Below, one piece after another: positions 8,746-17,192 of a stretch of 64,000 bases of DNA. The DNA lies in the NCBI GenBank assembly GCA_041432705.1, contig JAPWAE010000001.1:186001-250000 (forward strand). Reading direction: 5' to 3'. The DNA comes from Pauljensenia sp018375675. Its GTDB lineage: Bacteria; Actinomycetota; Actinomycetes; Actinomycetales; Actinomycetaceae. Positions within the stretch are counted from its first letter, which is position 1. Each line of letters opens with the position of its first letter. A program made the translations under genes and the position numbers. The notes under the pieces are model-generated. The model ran no database searches. It had not been told where the DNA came from and saw only the letters and a list, made by a program, of their open reading frames with translations.

Positions 8746-8786
8746 AGTGGGTGGGATGAGCAATGCTCATCCCACCCACTTCTTTT
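8746..8786 (+). terminator. Intrinsic terminator of adhesin 1
   Basis: A perfect 16-bp stem (8746-8761 with 8765-8780) closes a 3-base loop and is followed by TCTTTTC. It lies 43 bases after the stop codon. Confidence 0.9.
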
Positions 8787-9247
8787 CGTGTGCATTCTCG
8801 TAGGGGATCATTCGTGTGGTGGGAGGGATGTGGGGTGTGTGGACAAAAGTCCTGTCAAAAGATGAGTGGGTGAAACGCCTGCTGTCGATGCCGCACAGGG
8901 GAGTGGTGGACCATGTTGTGGTAACCAATCGGGTGCGGTTACTCGCGAGGCCTATTGTGGCTTGTTGGAGCCATTTGATGGCGCGGTGCCATGGTGGGGC
9001 GCGCGCGGAGCGACGGCGGGTGGTTCACGCTTAGGCAAGCTTGAGATGGGCGACGAAGCATAGAAATGTGATGAACGGCATTCTTTTATAAAATCCGCAT
9101 TTTTGCTGGTCAAGTACGTTTGACCTGCTGTGCAGGAAATTTAATTGGATCAATTACAGACTCGTTTACAACTCAGTGTATATGCAGGTTGAGGCTGTTT
9201 GACAACGAAATTTTATTTGAATAGTTTTTTGCTAACTCTCTGATGGC
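8787..9247. other. Noncoding spacer between the tandem adhesin genes
   Basis: No supported gene. From about 9060 the sequence becomes markedly AT-rich compared with its surroundings, ending in the promoter region of the second adhesin. TTGACA at 9199-9204 is a good -35 match but has no well-placed -10. Confidence 0.55.
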
Positions 9248-9275
9248 TGGCCTTTTTGCTCCGTTACTCTATAAT
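9248..9275 (+). promoter_or_regulatory. Putative promoter of adhesin 2
   Basis: There is a perfect TATAAT -10 at 9270-9275; the -35 is weak (TGGCCT at 9248-9253, 16-base spacer). The predicted leader of about 42 bases ends in CAGGAG, with a short segment similar to the leader of adhesin 1. Confidence 0.5.
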
Positions 9276-9323
9276 TATGTGCTTGAGGCGATACCGTCTC
9301 ATGCCCATCGACAGGAGTATTTT

Positions 9324-11264
9324 ATGGTTGCGTTGAAGAGCAGTCGGCTTAGCGCACTTCTTGTAGCTTTCGCTCTGGTATTGAGCTTCTTTGGTGCTTT
9401 GCAGCTGTTGACGACCCGCACGGCGTCGGCCACGGCGCTTGCGTGTCCCGCACCCACGACGAACGTCAACAACAAGGTTGACCTCGACTGGGATAATCTG
9501 CAGCTGGTCAATCCCCAGGGTGCAGAAGCGAAGACAATCGCGAACCTGTGGGATGTTGGCGTGAAGCTGCCGTGGAAGACCAATGGCGCCGTCAAGGCTG
9601 GCGACTTCTTCACCTACGACGCGACCGTCGCCGAGGCAAAGACAGGTCAGCCGATCCTGCGCCCCACCGCCGAGCGTACCTTCGACGTCCGTTCCGCGAC
9701 CGGTGTTGTCGTCGGCTGTGGCACGTGGGGGACCGACGGTATCGTGACCGTCGTCTTTAACGAGAACGCCAACGCGGCCGCCGAGTGGGCGGGTACCGTG
9801 ACGACGAGCGCCACGATTCAGTACACTGGCCCCGCCAACGAGAACTTCGAGGTGCAGATCGGTAATAAGGTGGTCTCGCGCAAGGTCAACATGGTCGTGC
9901 GCCCCACCGGTGAAGCCCGTACCGTCAAGGAAGGCTGGATCGGCCTGAGTGACAGCGAGGATGGCGATGAGAACAAGGCCATCATGTGGCGAGTGATCCT
10001 GCCCGCCGGCGATTCCGCAGTGTCCGGAGCGTCGATTGTTGACGAGGTTCCCGCCGGTGAAAACTGGAGCTACGACTGCGATACGGTGAACGACTACGTC
10101 AAGACGCACACCTTCGTTGTGGTCGATCCGACCACGCCCGAGGGCAAGCGCCTGAGCAAGGACACCTCGAAGGGTGCCTTCGGTGCTGGTTCGACGGTCG
10201 AGTGCACGCCCCAGAAGCTGACCGTGACCTTCCCCGAGATCCCCGCGAACCAGTCGGCGATCGTCGAGTTCCCGACTCGCGTTGAGGGGGCCAAGCGCGC
10301 CTCCGACATCGTCGGAAAGTTCTCCAACACCGTGAAGTTCAACGTGCCCGGCAAGAAGGTTTCGCCCGTCACGAAGGTGGTGCGTTTTGGTGCGGTTGCG
10401 GATGCTTTCGCGCACCAGTCGTTCTCGGTGACCAAGAAGGTCGACGGCGAGCTCCCTGACAACGCGAAGGACCTCGAGTACACCCTCAACATTACGCTGA
10501 AGAACGACGCCGATCCGTCGGTCAATAAGACCTACCAGGCGACCGTCAAGGCCGGTAAGAGCTACAGCTACCCGGGCGCCCTCCCGCTGGGCACCGAGGT
10601 GACCGTCTCCGAGGGCGACCTCCCTGCAGCCGATGGCGTGACCTGGAACGAGGCCGAGAGCCGCGTGTTCGATACCGCGCAGGGCGTCACCCTCAAGGCT
10701 AACAACCGCGAGGCGACCTTCAAGCTCAGCGAGGATCATCTCTTTGCGCTGAACCTGAACAACAAGCTGGTCCCTACGCCTAAGCCCACCCCGACCCCGA
10801 CGCCCACGCCGACCCCGACCCCGACGCCGACCCCGACGCCGACCCCGACGCCCACGCCGACGCCGACCCCGACGCCCACGCCGACCCCGACGCCCACGCC
10901 GACCCCGACGCCCACGCCGACCCCGACGCCCACGCCGACCCCGACGCCCACGCCCACGCCGACGCCCACGCCGACGCCGACGCCGACCCCGACGCCGACG
11001 CCCACGCCGACGCCGACCCCGACGCCCACGCCGACGCCCACGCCGACGCCGACCCCGGAACCCACTCCGACCCCCTCGGAGTCTCCGAAGCCCACCCCCA
11101 CGCCTTCGGAGTCCCCGACGCCGGAGCCGACCCCGACGCCTTCGACGCCTCCGGCTCCGCGCCTGGCGAAGACCGGTGCTGATGCTGCGAACGTCGGCGT
11201 CCTGGCCGGAATCGTGGCCCTTGCGGGTGGATCGCTCGTCGCGGTCAAGCGTCGTCAGCGCTGA
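9324..11264 (+). CDS. LAXTG-anchored surface adhesin-like protein with long Pro-Thr stalk (paralogue 2)
   Basis: A 646-aa paralogue of the preceding adhesin. The ATG at 9324 is preferred over upstream in-frame starts because CAGGAG lies at 9312-9317 and the protein then begins MVALK like its paralogue. Order: signal peptide (about 1-38), two Ig-like adhesion regions with conserved Cys and CGTWG motif, a DUF5979-like domain (about 360-480), then about 45 uninterrupted Pro-Thr dipeptides, a mixed Glu/Ser/Pro/Thr segment, and the LAKTG sorting signal with hydrophobic segment and basic tail. The stalk probably spans the wall and may be glycosylated, which is inference. It is the last gene before a strong hairpin and has its own promoter. 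Function as an adhesin or fimbrial-type subunit is inferred from architecture. Confidence 0.85.
   Translation: MVALKSSRLSALLVAFALVLSFFGALQLLTTRTASATALACPAPTTNVNNKVDLDWDNLQLVNPQGAEAKTIANLWDVGVKLPWKTNGAVKAGDFFTYDATVAEAKTGQPILRPTAERTFDVRSATGVVVGCGTWGTDGIVTVVFNENANAAAEWAGTVTTSATIQYTGPANENFEVQIGNKVVSRKVNMVVRPTGEARTVKEGWIGLSDSEDGDENKAIMWRVILPAGDSAVSGASIVDEVPAGENWSYDCDTVNDYVKTHTFVVVDPTTPEGKRLSKDTSKGAFGAGSTVECTPQKLTVTFPEIPANQSAIVEFPTRVEGAKRASDIVGKFSNTVKFNVPGKKVSPVTKVVRFGAVADAFAHQSFSVTKKVDGELPDNAKDLEYTLNITLKNDADPSVNKTYQATVKAGKSYSYPGALPLGTEVTVSEGDLPAADGVTWNEAESRVFDTAQGVTLKANNREATFKLSEDHLFALNLNNKLVPTPKPTPTPTPTPTPTPTPTPTPTPTPTPTPTPTPTPTPTPTPTPTPTPTPTPTPTPTPTPTPTPTPTPTPTPTPTPTPTPTPTPTPTPTPTPTPEPTPTPSESPKPTPTPSESPTPEPTPTPSTPPAPRLAKTGADAANVGVLAGIVALAGGSLVAVKRRQR
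10785..11057 (+). repeat. Hexanucleotide Pro-Thr codon repeat (about 45 units)
   Basis: An uninterrupted run of Pro (CCC/CCG) and Thr (ACC/ACG) codons, 273 bases long. The 6-bp unit means slippage changes stalk length without shifting frame. Mixing of synonymous codons interrupts perfect DNA identity. Confidence 0.95.
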
Positions 11265-11323
11265 CCCCGATGAAGGTTGCTCTCGCGGCTCCGGACCGGT
11301 GACGCGAATGCACGCATCATGCG

Positions 11324-11366
11324 GAACACGCGGGTGGGAAGACATGGTCTTCCCGCCCGCGTGTTC
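11324..11366 (+). terminator. Hairpin terminator of adhesin 2
   Basis: A 20-bp stem (11324-11343 with 11347-11366) with one G-U pair and a 3-base ATG loop. There is no T tract, as is common for hairpin terminators in high-GC actinobacteria. Confidence 0.75.
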
Positions 11367-11515
11367 TACGTGCGTGAAGCAGTTGTGCTGAGACAGGAAA
11401 CCACTCATCGCGCAAAACGAACGACGGTCATTTGCCGATGGTCGGGGTGCTGCTCACAGAGCGCAGCGTCGGCTTGCGTTAAACCCGACGTTGCCTTGGT
11501 CAGCTCCTCGTCGCT

Positions 11516-13282
11516 CTAGCCGGCGAGGAGGTACACACGAGCCTCCCACGGCTCCATCGGTGTGGTAACAGTGGGTTCGTTACCCAGGTGGTTGCCAGCC
11601 TTATCGGTCTTCGTCTGTGACGCCTCCGTGTTGCCCAAGTAGAGGTGCCACGGTAACGAAGCCACGGCCTCGTCCGCTGGAGAGAACAGGGGAGCGTGGC
11701 GCTGCCCGGACAGATTGACCATCACGAGGACGTCCGAACCTGGGGTGCTGCGCCGATAGACGAAGTGGGCGGGCACTGACGTGTCTATCCGTGTGAACGT
11801 TCCATCGCTCAGCGCGGGAATGACGTGGCGAGCATGGATGAGCGCGCGGTAGTACGTCAGAATGGAATGGGGATCATCTGCTTGAGCTGCGACGTTGATG
11901 TGCTCGGCGGAAGCGGGCACGTCAATCCACGGGACTGCCTCAGAGAAGCCGGCAGCGGGGGAGGAATCCCACTGCATCGGGGTCCGGCCGTTGTCTCGCG
12001 ACATCGCGGCGAGTCCCTCGGGGACCTTATCGATCCCCAGGCGCTCCATGTACGACACGGATTCGACATCGCGGAAATCTACTACGGTCGAGAATTCCCC
12101 GCCAAGCATGCCGATCTCCTGGCCCTGATAGATGAAGGGGGTGCCGCGCTGGAGGAAATAGGCGGTCGCCAGGGCGGTTGCTGATTCGTACCAGTAGCGT
12201 GATGGATCCCCGAAACGGGATACCGAGCGTGGCTGGTCGTGGTTCTCCAGGTACAGCGCGTTCCATCCGCGCGTCCCGAGCGTGTCCTGCCAGCGAGTGA
12301 GAACATCCGCCAGCTCCCCGGGTGCCAGGCGGCGGGGTGAGAACTTGCCGTTGTCAAGGCCGAGATTGACGTGCTCGAACTGGATGAGCATGTTGAACTC
12401 GCGGCGCTCGGGATCGCAAAACAGCAGTGCCGTCTCGGGCGACGCGTTGGAGGCCTCGCCGACCGTAAATGACCCCGGATGGTGGGCGAACGTCCGTTCG
12501 TTCATCTCCTGCAGGAATTCGTGGAGACGAGGCCCATCGGCGAAGCATTCGTGGCCGACCCCGAACGGCGGGCGGGGTGGGCCGCCATCGGGCAAGCCCG
12601 GCAGCTTCGAAATGACGTCAATCGCGTCAACCCGGAAGCCGTCGACGCCCCGGTCGAGCCACCAGTTCATCATGTCGTAGACGGCGTCACGAACCTGCGG
12701 ATTCTCCCAGTTTAAATCGGGCTGCTCGCGTGCGAAAAGGTGGAGGTAGTACTGGCCCGTGGACGCGTCGTACTCCCACGCCGGCCCGCCGAAAAACGAC
12801 TCCCAGTTCGTCGGTTCAGCACCGGGTGCGCCAGGGGCGAAGCCAGGGCGTGGATCCCGCCAGTAGTACCAATCTCGACGCTCCGAGTCGACGCTCGACG
12901 CCGACTCAACGAACCAGGGGTGCTCGATTGACGTGTGGTTGACGACGAGGTCCATGACGATGCGCATGCCCAGGTCGTGGGCACGCGCGACGAGGGCATC
13001 AAACGCGTCGAGATCGCCGAACAGCGGATCAATGTCTTGGTAGTCCGAGATGTCGTAGCCGTTATCCGCCTGAGGGGAGCGGTAAATCGGCGAAATCCAG
13101 ATGATATCGACCCCGAGCTCGGCGAGGTAGTCGAGGCGGCGGATAATCCCCGCAAGGTCTCCAAGTCCATCCCCGTTCGTATCCTGGAACGAACGGGGAT
13201 AGACCTGGTACAGCACAGCGTTCTTCCACCAGGGCTGCGCTACGTAGAGCTCGTCAGGAAGCAGCTCGGGGTGGATGATCAT
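11516..13282 (-). CDS. GH13 alpha-glucosidase (oligo-1,6-glucosidase type)
   Basis: Releases glucose from short malto- or isomalto-oligosaccharides in the cytoplasm; no signal peptide is present. The GH13 catalytic set is complete: region I DLVVNH at 111-116, nucleophile D219 in GFRVDAID, acid/base E276 in VGEASN, and H348-D349 in ENHDQPR. The 588-aa length fits the GH13 alpha-glucosidase subgroup. Trehalose-6-phosphate hydrolase is a close relative and cannot be excluded, although no PTS gene is nearby. The ATG at 13282 lacks a clear ribosome-binding site, and the gene follows the Q/G-rich membrane protein gene by 21 bases, so read-through is possible. It converges on the adhesin genes. Confidence 0.88.
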   Translation of the reverse strand: MIIHPELLPDELYVAQPWWKNAVLYQVYPRSFQDTNGDGLGDLAGIIRRLDYLAELGVDIIWISPIYRSPQADNGYDISDYQDIDPLFGDLDAFDALVARAHDLGMRIVMDLVVNHTSIEHPWFVESASSVDSERRDWYYWRDPRPGFAPGAPGAEPTNWESFFGGPAWEYDASTGQYYLHLFAREQPDLNWENPQVRDAVYDMMNWWLDRGVDGFRVDAIDVISKLPGLPDGGPPRPPFGVGHECFADGPRLHEFLQEMNERTFAHHPGSFTVGEASNASPETALLFCDPERREFNMLIQFEHVNLGLDNGKFSPRRLAPGELADVLTRWQDTLGTRGWNALYLENHDQPRSVSRFGDPSRYWYESATALATAYFLQRGTPFIYQGQEIGMLGGEFSTVVDFRDVESVSYMERLGIDKVPEGLAAMSRDNGRTPMQWDSSPAAGFSEAVPWIDVPASAEHINVAAQADDPHSILTYYRALIHARHVIPALSDGTFTRIDTSVPAHFVYRRSTPGSDVLVMVNLSGQRHAPLFSPADEAVASLPWHLYLGNTEASQTKTDKAGNHLGNEPTVTTPMEPWEARVYLLAG

Positions 13283-13303
13283 TGCGCGTGGAGGTTGTAC
13301 GGC

Positions 13304-14038
13304 TTAGTAGGCGTCGATAGAAGCCCACGCCTCGTACAGGCCTTTGTCCTGGTGGTAGACGACTGTGCACGAGAAGTTGAAGGTGCCGCTCTTGCCCGTG
13401 AGAAGAGTGCCGTTGAACTGACCCTTCGATAGGTACTGAGGACGTCCGCTCGAATCCACGCCGTCGCGCTGGACCGTCCAGTTCTCCAGCTTGCCCTGCT
13501 CGACAGTCTGCGACAGTGCGGACTTGCATTCAGACTTCACACCGTATTCCTCATCGGCGCTGACGCTCCCGGAAGAACCCGTACCCTGAGTCGGTGTAGG
13601 GCTGGGGTTTGCGCCGACGGGCGGGGCGGACTGGGTCGGTGCAGGGGCGGGAGCCACGGGTGCCGACGGGCTGGGGGCCGCGGAAGGAACGGACGTGGGG
13701 GCTGCGCTGCTCGAAGCGCTCGGCGAGGCCGATGCCTCGTTGTTGGAGGAATCGTCCTTGGTCAGCGCCCAGATCGCAACGCCAGCGACCAGGATCACGA
13801 CCACGACGGCCGCGATGATGCCGATGATCAGCCCGGTCTTCGACTTCTGCTCCGGCTGCCCACCGTACGGGGCGCCCGGAAACTGGCCCTGGGGGTAGTA
13901 TCCCTGCTGAGGCTGCTGGGCGTAACCCTGCTGCTGATATCCGCCTGCCACGGGCATCTGCTGGGTGTATTGCTGCCCGGCCGGATACTGACCGTTACCA
14001 CCAGCCGGCTGCTGGCTGGGATTGTAGGGGTTCGACAT
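13304..14038 (-). CDS. Single-pass membrane protein with Gln/Gly/Pro-rich head (paralogue A)
   Basis: 244 aa; function not recognised. Residues about 1-65 are a low-complexity Gln/Gly/Tyr/Pro-rich region with a QQPQQGYYPQGQF-type motif. It is followed by a Lys-rich boundary and one transmembrane helix (about 67-90, GLIIGIIAAVVVV...). Next come an Asp/Asn patch, a Ser/Ala/Pro linker (about 97-150), and a C-terminal domain of about 80 residues with two Cys (in ECKSAL and FSCTVV) that probably form a disulphide outside the cell. The topology suggests N-in, C-out. A CGGGAG ribosome-binding site precedes the ATG. First of three related genes on this strand, with divergent C-terminal domains but the same plan. 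Confidence 0.75.
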   Translation of the reverse strand: MSNPYNPSQQPAGGNGQYPAGQQYTQQMPVAGGYQQQGYAQQPQQGYYPQGQFPGAPYGGQPEQKSKTGLIIGIIAAVVVVILVAGVAIWALTKDDSSNNEASASPSASSSAAPTSVPSAAPSPSAPVAPAPAPTQSAPPVGANPSPTPTQGTGSSGSVSADEEYGVKSECKSALSQTVEQGKLENWTVQRDGVDSSGRPQYLSKGQFNGTLLTGKSGTFNFSCTVVYHQDKGLYEAWASIDAY

Positions 14039-14126
14039 GGGGACTCCCGTTTGTGACTAGATAGGGTGAGCGGGTTTCGTAGGTGAAGGCAATGTGCCGC
14101 GTATGGTGGGTTGTAAACGTGACGGT

Positions 14127-14876
14127 CTAGGCGTTTTTATATGTGAGAAAAGTATCGAACGAGTTAAAGCTCTTCAAGTAGTAGCCCTTGCATTCGAACG
14201 ACCAGCGCCCGGTCTTGTTGGTCGTCGTATCCGTTCCGGTGACGATGCCGGTGTAGACGTGCTTCTCTCCGTTGGGGGTTACCTCGGGCTGTGCGTAGTT
14301 CTCGTTCGAAACACTGGCGTTCGACCACTTGCTATTGATCTGTTCCTTGCACGAGGCGAGAACTCGTTCCTTCATGTCGCCCTGCCCGCCGTTCCCATTC
14401 CCCGGCGCTGCCCCCTGCGAGGGGTTGGTACCCGCGGGGGGCTGCGAGGGGTTGGTACCCACGGGCGGCTGCGAGGGGTTGGTGCCCGCGGGGGGCTGCA
14501 TCGGGTTGGTGCCCGGCGCAGGGGCAGAGGCCTGAGAGGGAACCCCCGGCGTGGTGGGCGAGTTAGCGTCGGAGTCAGAGTCGTCCTTGTTCAGCGCCCA
14601 GATTGCGACGCCGGCAATGATTGCAACGACAAGGACGGCTGCGATGATGCCAACAATGAGGCCCGTCTTCTTCTTCTCCGGTGCTCCGCCGTAGGGGGTG
14701 CCCTGGAACTGACCCTGCGGGTAGAAGCCCTGCTGAGGTTGCTGCCCGAAGCCCTGAGGCTGACCGTAGCCGCCAACGCCGGGTTGCTGGCCGTAACCAC
14801 CACCGAACTGCTGCCCGGTCGGGTACTGGCCGTTGCCAGACATCGGCTGCTGGTTGGGGTTGAAGGGTGTGGACAT
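14127..14876 (-). CDS. Single-pass membrane protein with Gln/Gly/Pro-rich head (paralogue B)
   Basis: 249 aa, with the same architecture as its two neighbours: a Q/G/Y/P-rich N-terminal region ending in PQGQFQGTPYGG, a transmembrane helix (about 75-97), an extracellular linker with four copies of a nine-residue NPSQPP(A/V)GT-type repeat, and a C-terminal domain beginning at CKEQI with a second Cys in FECKGYY. The C-terminal domain aligns by eye with that of paralogue C (YTG-VTGTD motif). A GGGAG ribosome-binding site precedes the ATG. Function unknown; a cell-envelope sensor or structural role is possible but not shown. Confidence 0.75.
   Translation of the reverse strand: MSTPFNPNQQPMSGNGQYPTGQQFGGGYGQQPGVGGYGQPQGFGQQPQQGFYPQGQFQGTPYGGAPEKKKTGLIVGIIAAVLVVAIIAGVAIWALNKDDSDSDANSPTTPGVPSQASAPAPGTNPMQPPAGTNPSQPPVGTNPSQPPAGTNPSQGAAPGNGNGGQGDMKERVLASCKEQINSKWSNASVSNENYAQPEVTPNGEKHVYTGIVTGTDTTTNKTGRWSFECKGYYLKSFNSFDTFLTYKNA
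14409..14516 (-). repeat. 27-bp linker repeats in paralogue B
   Basis: About four tandem 27-base units encode NPSQPPAGT/NPSQPPVGT (first unit NPMQPPAGT) in the extracellular linker. The same unit occurs in paralogue C. Boundaries approximate. Confidence 0.75.
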
Positions 14877-14962
14877 AGGGGCTCCCTCGGTCTATCGGAA
14901 ACTGTCAGTGCGTGTGCGCTGCAGCGGAGCTATCGTGCTCGACGAGGTGACAGTGCTGTGGT

Positions 14963-15799
14963 TCAGTTATCTTCGGGGATAACGAAAGCGGTGAAACTCT
15001 TCGAGCTGCCGAGGTAGAAGACAGAGCAGGTGAAACGAGTGTTGACGTTCTTCTTCGTGATCTTGTCCGTACCGGTGACTGTACCGGTGTAATCCCACCA
15101 CTGGGTATCACCGTAGGTATCCTGCAGCTCGAGCTTTGCACCAGAGACGCTTGCATTCGCGTAATCTTGGTCGATTTCCTTGTTGCACTCGGCGATGGCC
15201 TGCTGTTCCAAATCGGAGTTAGAGCCGCCACCAGGGGCTGTACCCTGTGAGGGCTTCGTGCCCACGGGCGGCTGCGAGGGGTTGGTACCCACCGGGGGCT
15301 GCGAGGGGTTGGTACCTACGGGCGGCTGCGAGGGGTTCGCACCTGCGGAAGGTGCTGCGGCGCTCGGGGCGCTCTGGGCAGCATCAGTGTCGGAAGAGTC
15401 GTCGCCGGACATGAACCACCAGATGGCGACGCCGGCGGCAATGAGCGCAACCACGACGGCTGCGACGATCCCGATGATGAGGCCCGTCTTTTTCTTTGCC
15501 GGCTGCCCGCCGCCCGGGGCGCCCTGGAACTGGCCCTGAGGGTAGTAGCCCTGCTGCGCCTGCTGACCGTATCCCTGAGACTGGCCGTAGCCCTGAGACT
15601 GGCCGTAGCCCTGAGACTGGCCGTAGCCGCTCGCCACAGGCATCTGCTGGGTGGGCTGCTGCCCGTAGCCGCCCATGGCGGGCATCTGCTGGGTGGGCTG
15701 CTGCCCAAAGTCACCCTGCGGATATCCGCCCTGCTGGGGGTACCCACCCTGCTGGGGCTGGAAGGGCTGCTGATTCTCGGGAGAATAGGGCGTGCTCAT
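14963..15799 (-). CDS. Single-pass membrane protein with Gln/Gly/Pro-rich head (paralogue C)
   Basis: 278 aa. The cytoplasmic head is the longest of the three: repeated QQPTQQMP and GYGQSQ units end in PQGQFQGAPGG. Then come a transmembrane helix (about 107-130, GLIIGIVAAVVVAL...), a linker with three NPSQPPVGT units and one KPSQG unit, and a C-terminal domain starting at CNKEIDQ with the second Cys in RFTCSVF. The last residues are acidic. The gene is divergent from the ATP-grasp ligase gene, with 71 bases between start codons. A GGAAG sequence lies about 7 bases before the ATG. No family function is recognised. Confidence 0.75.
   Translation of the reverse strand: MSTPYSPENQQPFQPQQGGYPQQGGYPQGDFGQQPTQQMPAMGGYGQQPTQQMPVASGYGQSQGYGQSQGYGQSQGYGQQAQQGYYPQGQFQGAPGGGQPAKKKTGLIIGIVAAVVVALIAAGVAIWWFMSGDDSSDTDAAQSAPSAAAPSAGANPSQPPVGTNPSQPPVGTNPSQPPVGTKPSQGTAPGGGSNSDLEQQAIAECNKEIDQDYANASVSGAKLELQDTYGDTQWWDYTGTVTGTDKITKKNVNTRFTCSVFYLGSSKSFTAFVIPEDN
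15244..15345 (-). repeat. 27-bp linker repeats in paralogue C
   Basis: Tandem 27-base units encode NPSQPPVGT (last unit KPSQG). Near-identical units in paralogue B suggest duplication or gene conversion between the two. Boundaries approximate. Confidence 0.75.
15573..15626 (-). repeat. Three perfect 18-bp repeats (GYGQSQ)
   Basis: Three exact tandem copies of an 18-base unit (15573-15590, 15591-15608, 15609-15626) encode GYGQSQ in the cytoplasmic head of paralogue C. The unit is in frame, so copy-number change would only alter length. Confidence 0.95.
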
Positions 15800-15858
15800 A
15801 ATGTACTTCCGTGTTGGTGAGAGAGGTCTCAGGGAACGTTCTGTATCCTACCAGGCGC

Positions 15859-15864
15859 TAGGCT
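15859..15864 (+). promoter_or_regulatory. -10 box giving a leaderless ATP-grasp mRNA
   Basis: TAGGCT is followed by exactly 6 bases and then the ATG at 15871. This places the transcription start on the A of the start codon; no ribosome-binding site is present. Confidence 0.55.
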
Positions 15865-15870
15865 TGTGGC

Positions 15871-17148
15871 ATGACGATCGACTATCTGACTCAGACGCGA
15901 CCGCTGATGCCCCGCGAAGACATCCTGCCCGTCATTATCGGAGGCGACTTCGGAGTGTACGGAATTGGGCGTTGTTTCAACGAAGCGTTCGGTTGTCGGT
16001 GCATCTGTGTGGGATCGCAGCCGACCGAGTCGATCACACGTTCACACTTTTTTGATGTCCGCCACGTGGGCGCTCATGCCAGTGACGCACAGCTCCTGGA
16101 CATCCTCATGACCATTGCTGGTGAGCATCCGGATAAGAAGCTGATCCTGATGGCCAACCACGACATCTTCTCGGCGTTCGTTGCTCGGAACATGGAGACG
16201 CTCTCGCGCCACTACGCGCTGCCGTTCCCCACCGAGGAAGTCATGGATCGACTCACCGACAAGGCGGAGTTTGCTCGTGCGTGCGAGCGTGCAGGCATTG
16301 CCACGCCGGGTACTGTCGAGGTCGATTTCTCCGGCGTGGAGGACGAGGCCTGGGCTGCTCCTGAGATTCCCTTCAGTTTCCCGGTTGTTGCTAAGTCCGC
16401 GAAGGGCGAGCCCTACGACGTGCTCGAGTTCGAGGGCAAGCGCAAGATCTGGTTCATCGACACGGCCGAGGAACTCACTCAACTGTGGGGGACCCTGAAG
16501 GCCGCGGGCTTCCGCGATACCTTCCTGGTGCAGGAGTTGATTCCCGGCGATAACACTGCGATGCGCTCGATCACGGCGTACGTGGACTCGCGCGGAGAGG
16601 TGACCCTGATCGGGTCGGCGCGCGTCCTCCTCGAAGACCACGCGCCCACGATGATCGGCAACCCCGTCGCCATGATCACCGAGGACTTCCCGGCGCTGTG
16701 GCGCGACGCCTGCGCCCTCCTGACCGAGAACGGCTACCGCGGTTTCGCAAACTTCGACGTGAAGATCGATCCCCGGGACGGGCGAGCCCTCTTCTTTGAG
16801 GTGAACCCGCGCATCGGCCGCAACAACTGGTACATGGCCGCCGCCGGTGCGAACCCGATGATCCCGATGGTCGAGGACCTTATCGACGGCAAGGCCTGCG
16901 AGCAGACCCAGGCGACTGACGAGATTCTCTACACCCTCGTCCCGGACTCCCTTCTGCTGCACTACATCACTGATGAGTCTCTGCGCGCGCGTGTCAAGCG
17001 CATCATCCGTGAAGGCCGGCGATTCGATCTGCTCCTCAATCCGACGGAGAAGGATCTGCGACGTAACCTCACCGTCTGGCTCCAAAAGCAGAACCACCGA
17101 CGTAAGTTCGCGCGCTACTATCCGGAACCTACTGAGACGTCCTACTGA
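15871..17148 (+). CDS. ATP-grasp carboxylate-amine ligase, probable peptidoglycan cross-bridge D-amino-acid ligase
   Basis: A 425-aa cytoplasmic ATP-grasp enzyme. The N-terminal domain holds a Rossmann-like VIIGGDFGVYGIGRCF segment. The central ATP-binding domain includes FPVVAKSAKGEPYD and VQELIPGDN, and the metal-binding part includes NFDVKIDPRDG and FFEVNPRIGRNN. Length and layout resemble the D-aspartate ligase family that activates the beta-carboxyl of D-Asp (or D-Glu) for attachment to lipid-linked peptidoglycan precursor. The next gene is a FemAB transferase, which supports a cross-bridge role. The exact amino acid cannot be read from sequence. It has its own leaderless-type promoter. 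Confidence 0.6.
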   Translation: MTIDYLTQTRPLMPREDILPVIIGGDFGVYGIGRCFNEAFGCRCICVGSQPTESITRSHFFDVRHVGAHASDAQLLDILMTIAGEHPDKKLILMANHDIFSAFVARNMETLSRHYALPFPTEEVMDRLTDKAEFARACERAGIATPGTVEVDFSGVEDEAWAAPEIPFSFPVVAKSAKGEPYDVLEFEGKRKIWFIDTAEELTQLWGTLKAAGFRDTFLVQELIPGDNTAMRSITAYVDSRGEVTLIGSARVLLEDHAPTMIGNPVAMITEDFPALWRDACALLTENGYRGFANFDVKIDPRDGRALFFEVNPRIGRNNWYMAAAGANPMIPMVEDLIDGKACEQTQATDEILYTLVPDSLLLHYITDESLRARVKRIIREGRRFDLLLNPTEKDLRRNLTVWLQKQNHRRKFARYYPEPTETSY

Positions 17149-17192
17149 CGTCACGCCCCTTCCCTGCCCGGCTCCGGCCTCGTCGGTGGGGG

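Noticed and set aside
8816..9063. Small plus-strand frames in the spacer between the adhesins
   Set aside because: No start context, no conserved features, and they lie in an intergenic region flanked by terminator and promoter.
10785..11057. CRISPR-like or noncoding satellite repeat
   Set aside because: The repeat is continuous 6-bp Pro-Thr coding without spacers and in frame with the adhesin.
9264..11408. 714-aa minus-strand open frame opposite adhesin 2
   Set aside because: Shadow frame: Arg/Gly-rich composition mirrors the Pro-Thr repeat and GC-rich coding strand; no ribosome-binding site or family content.
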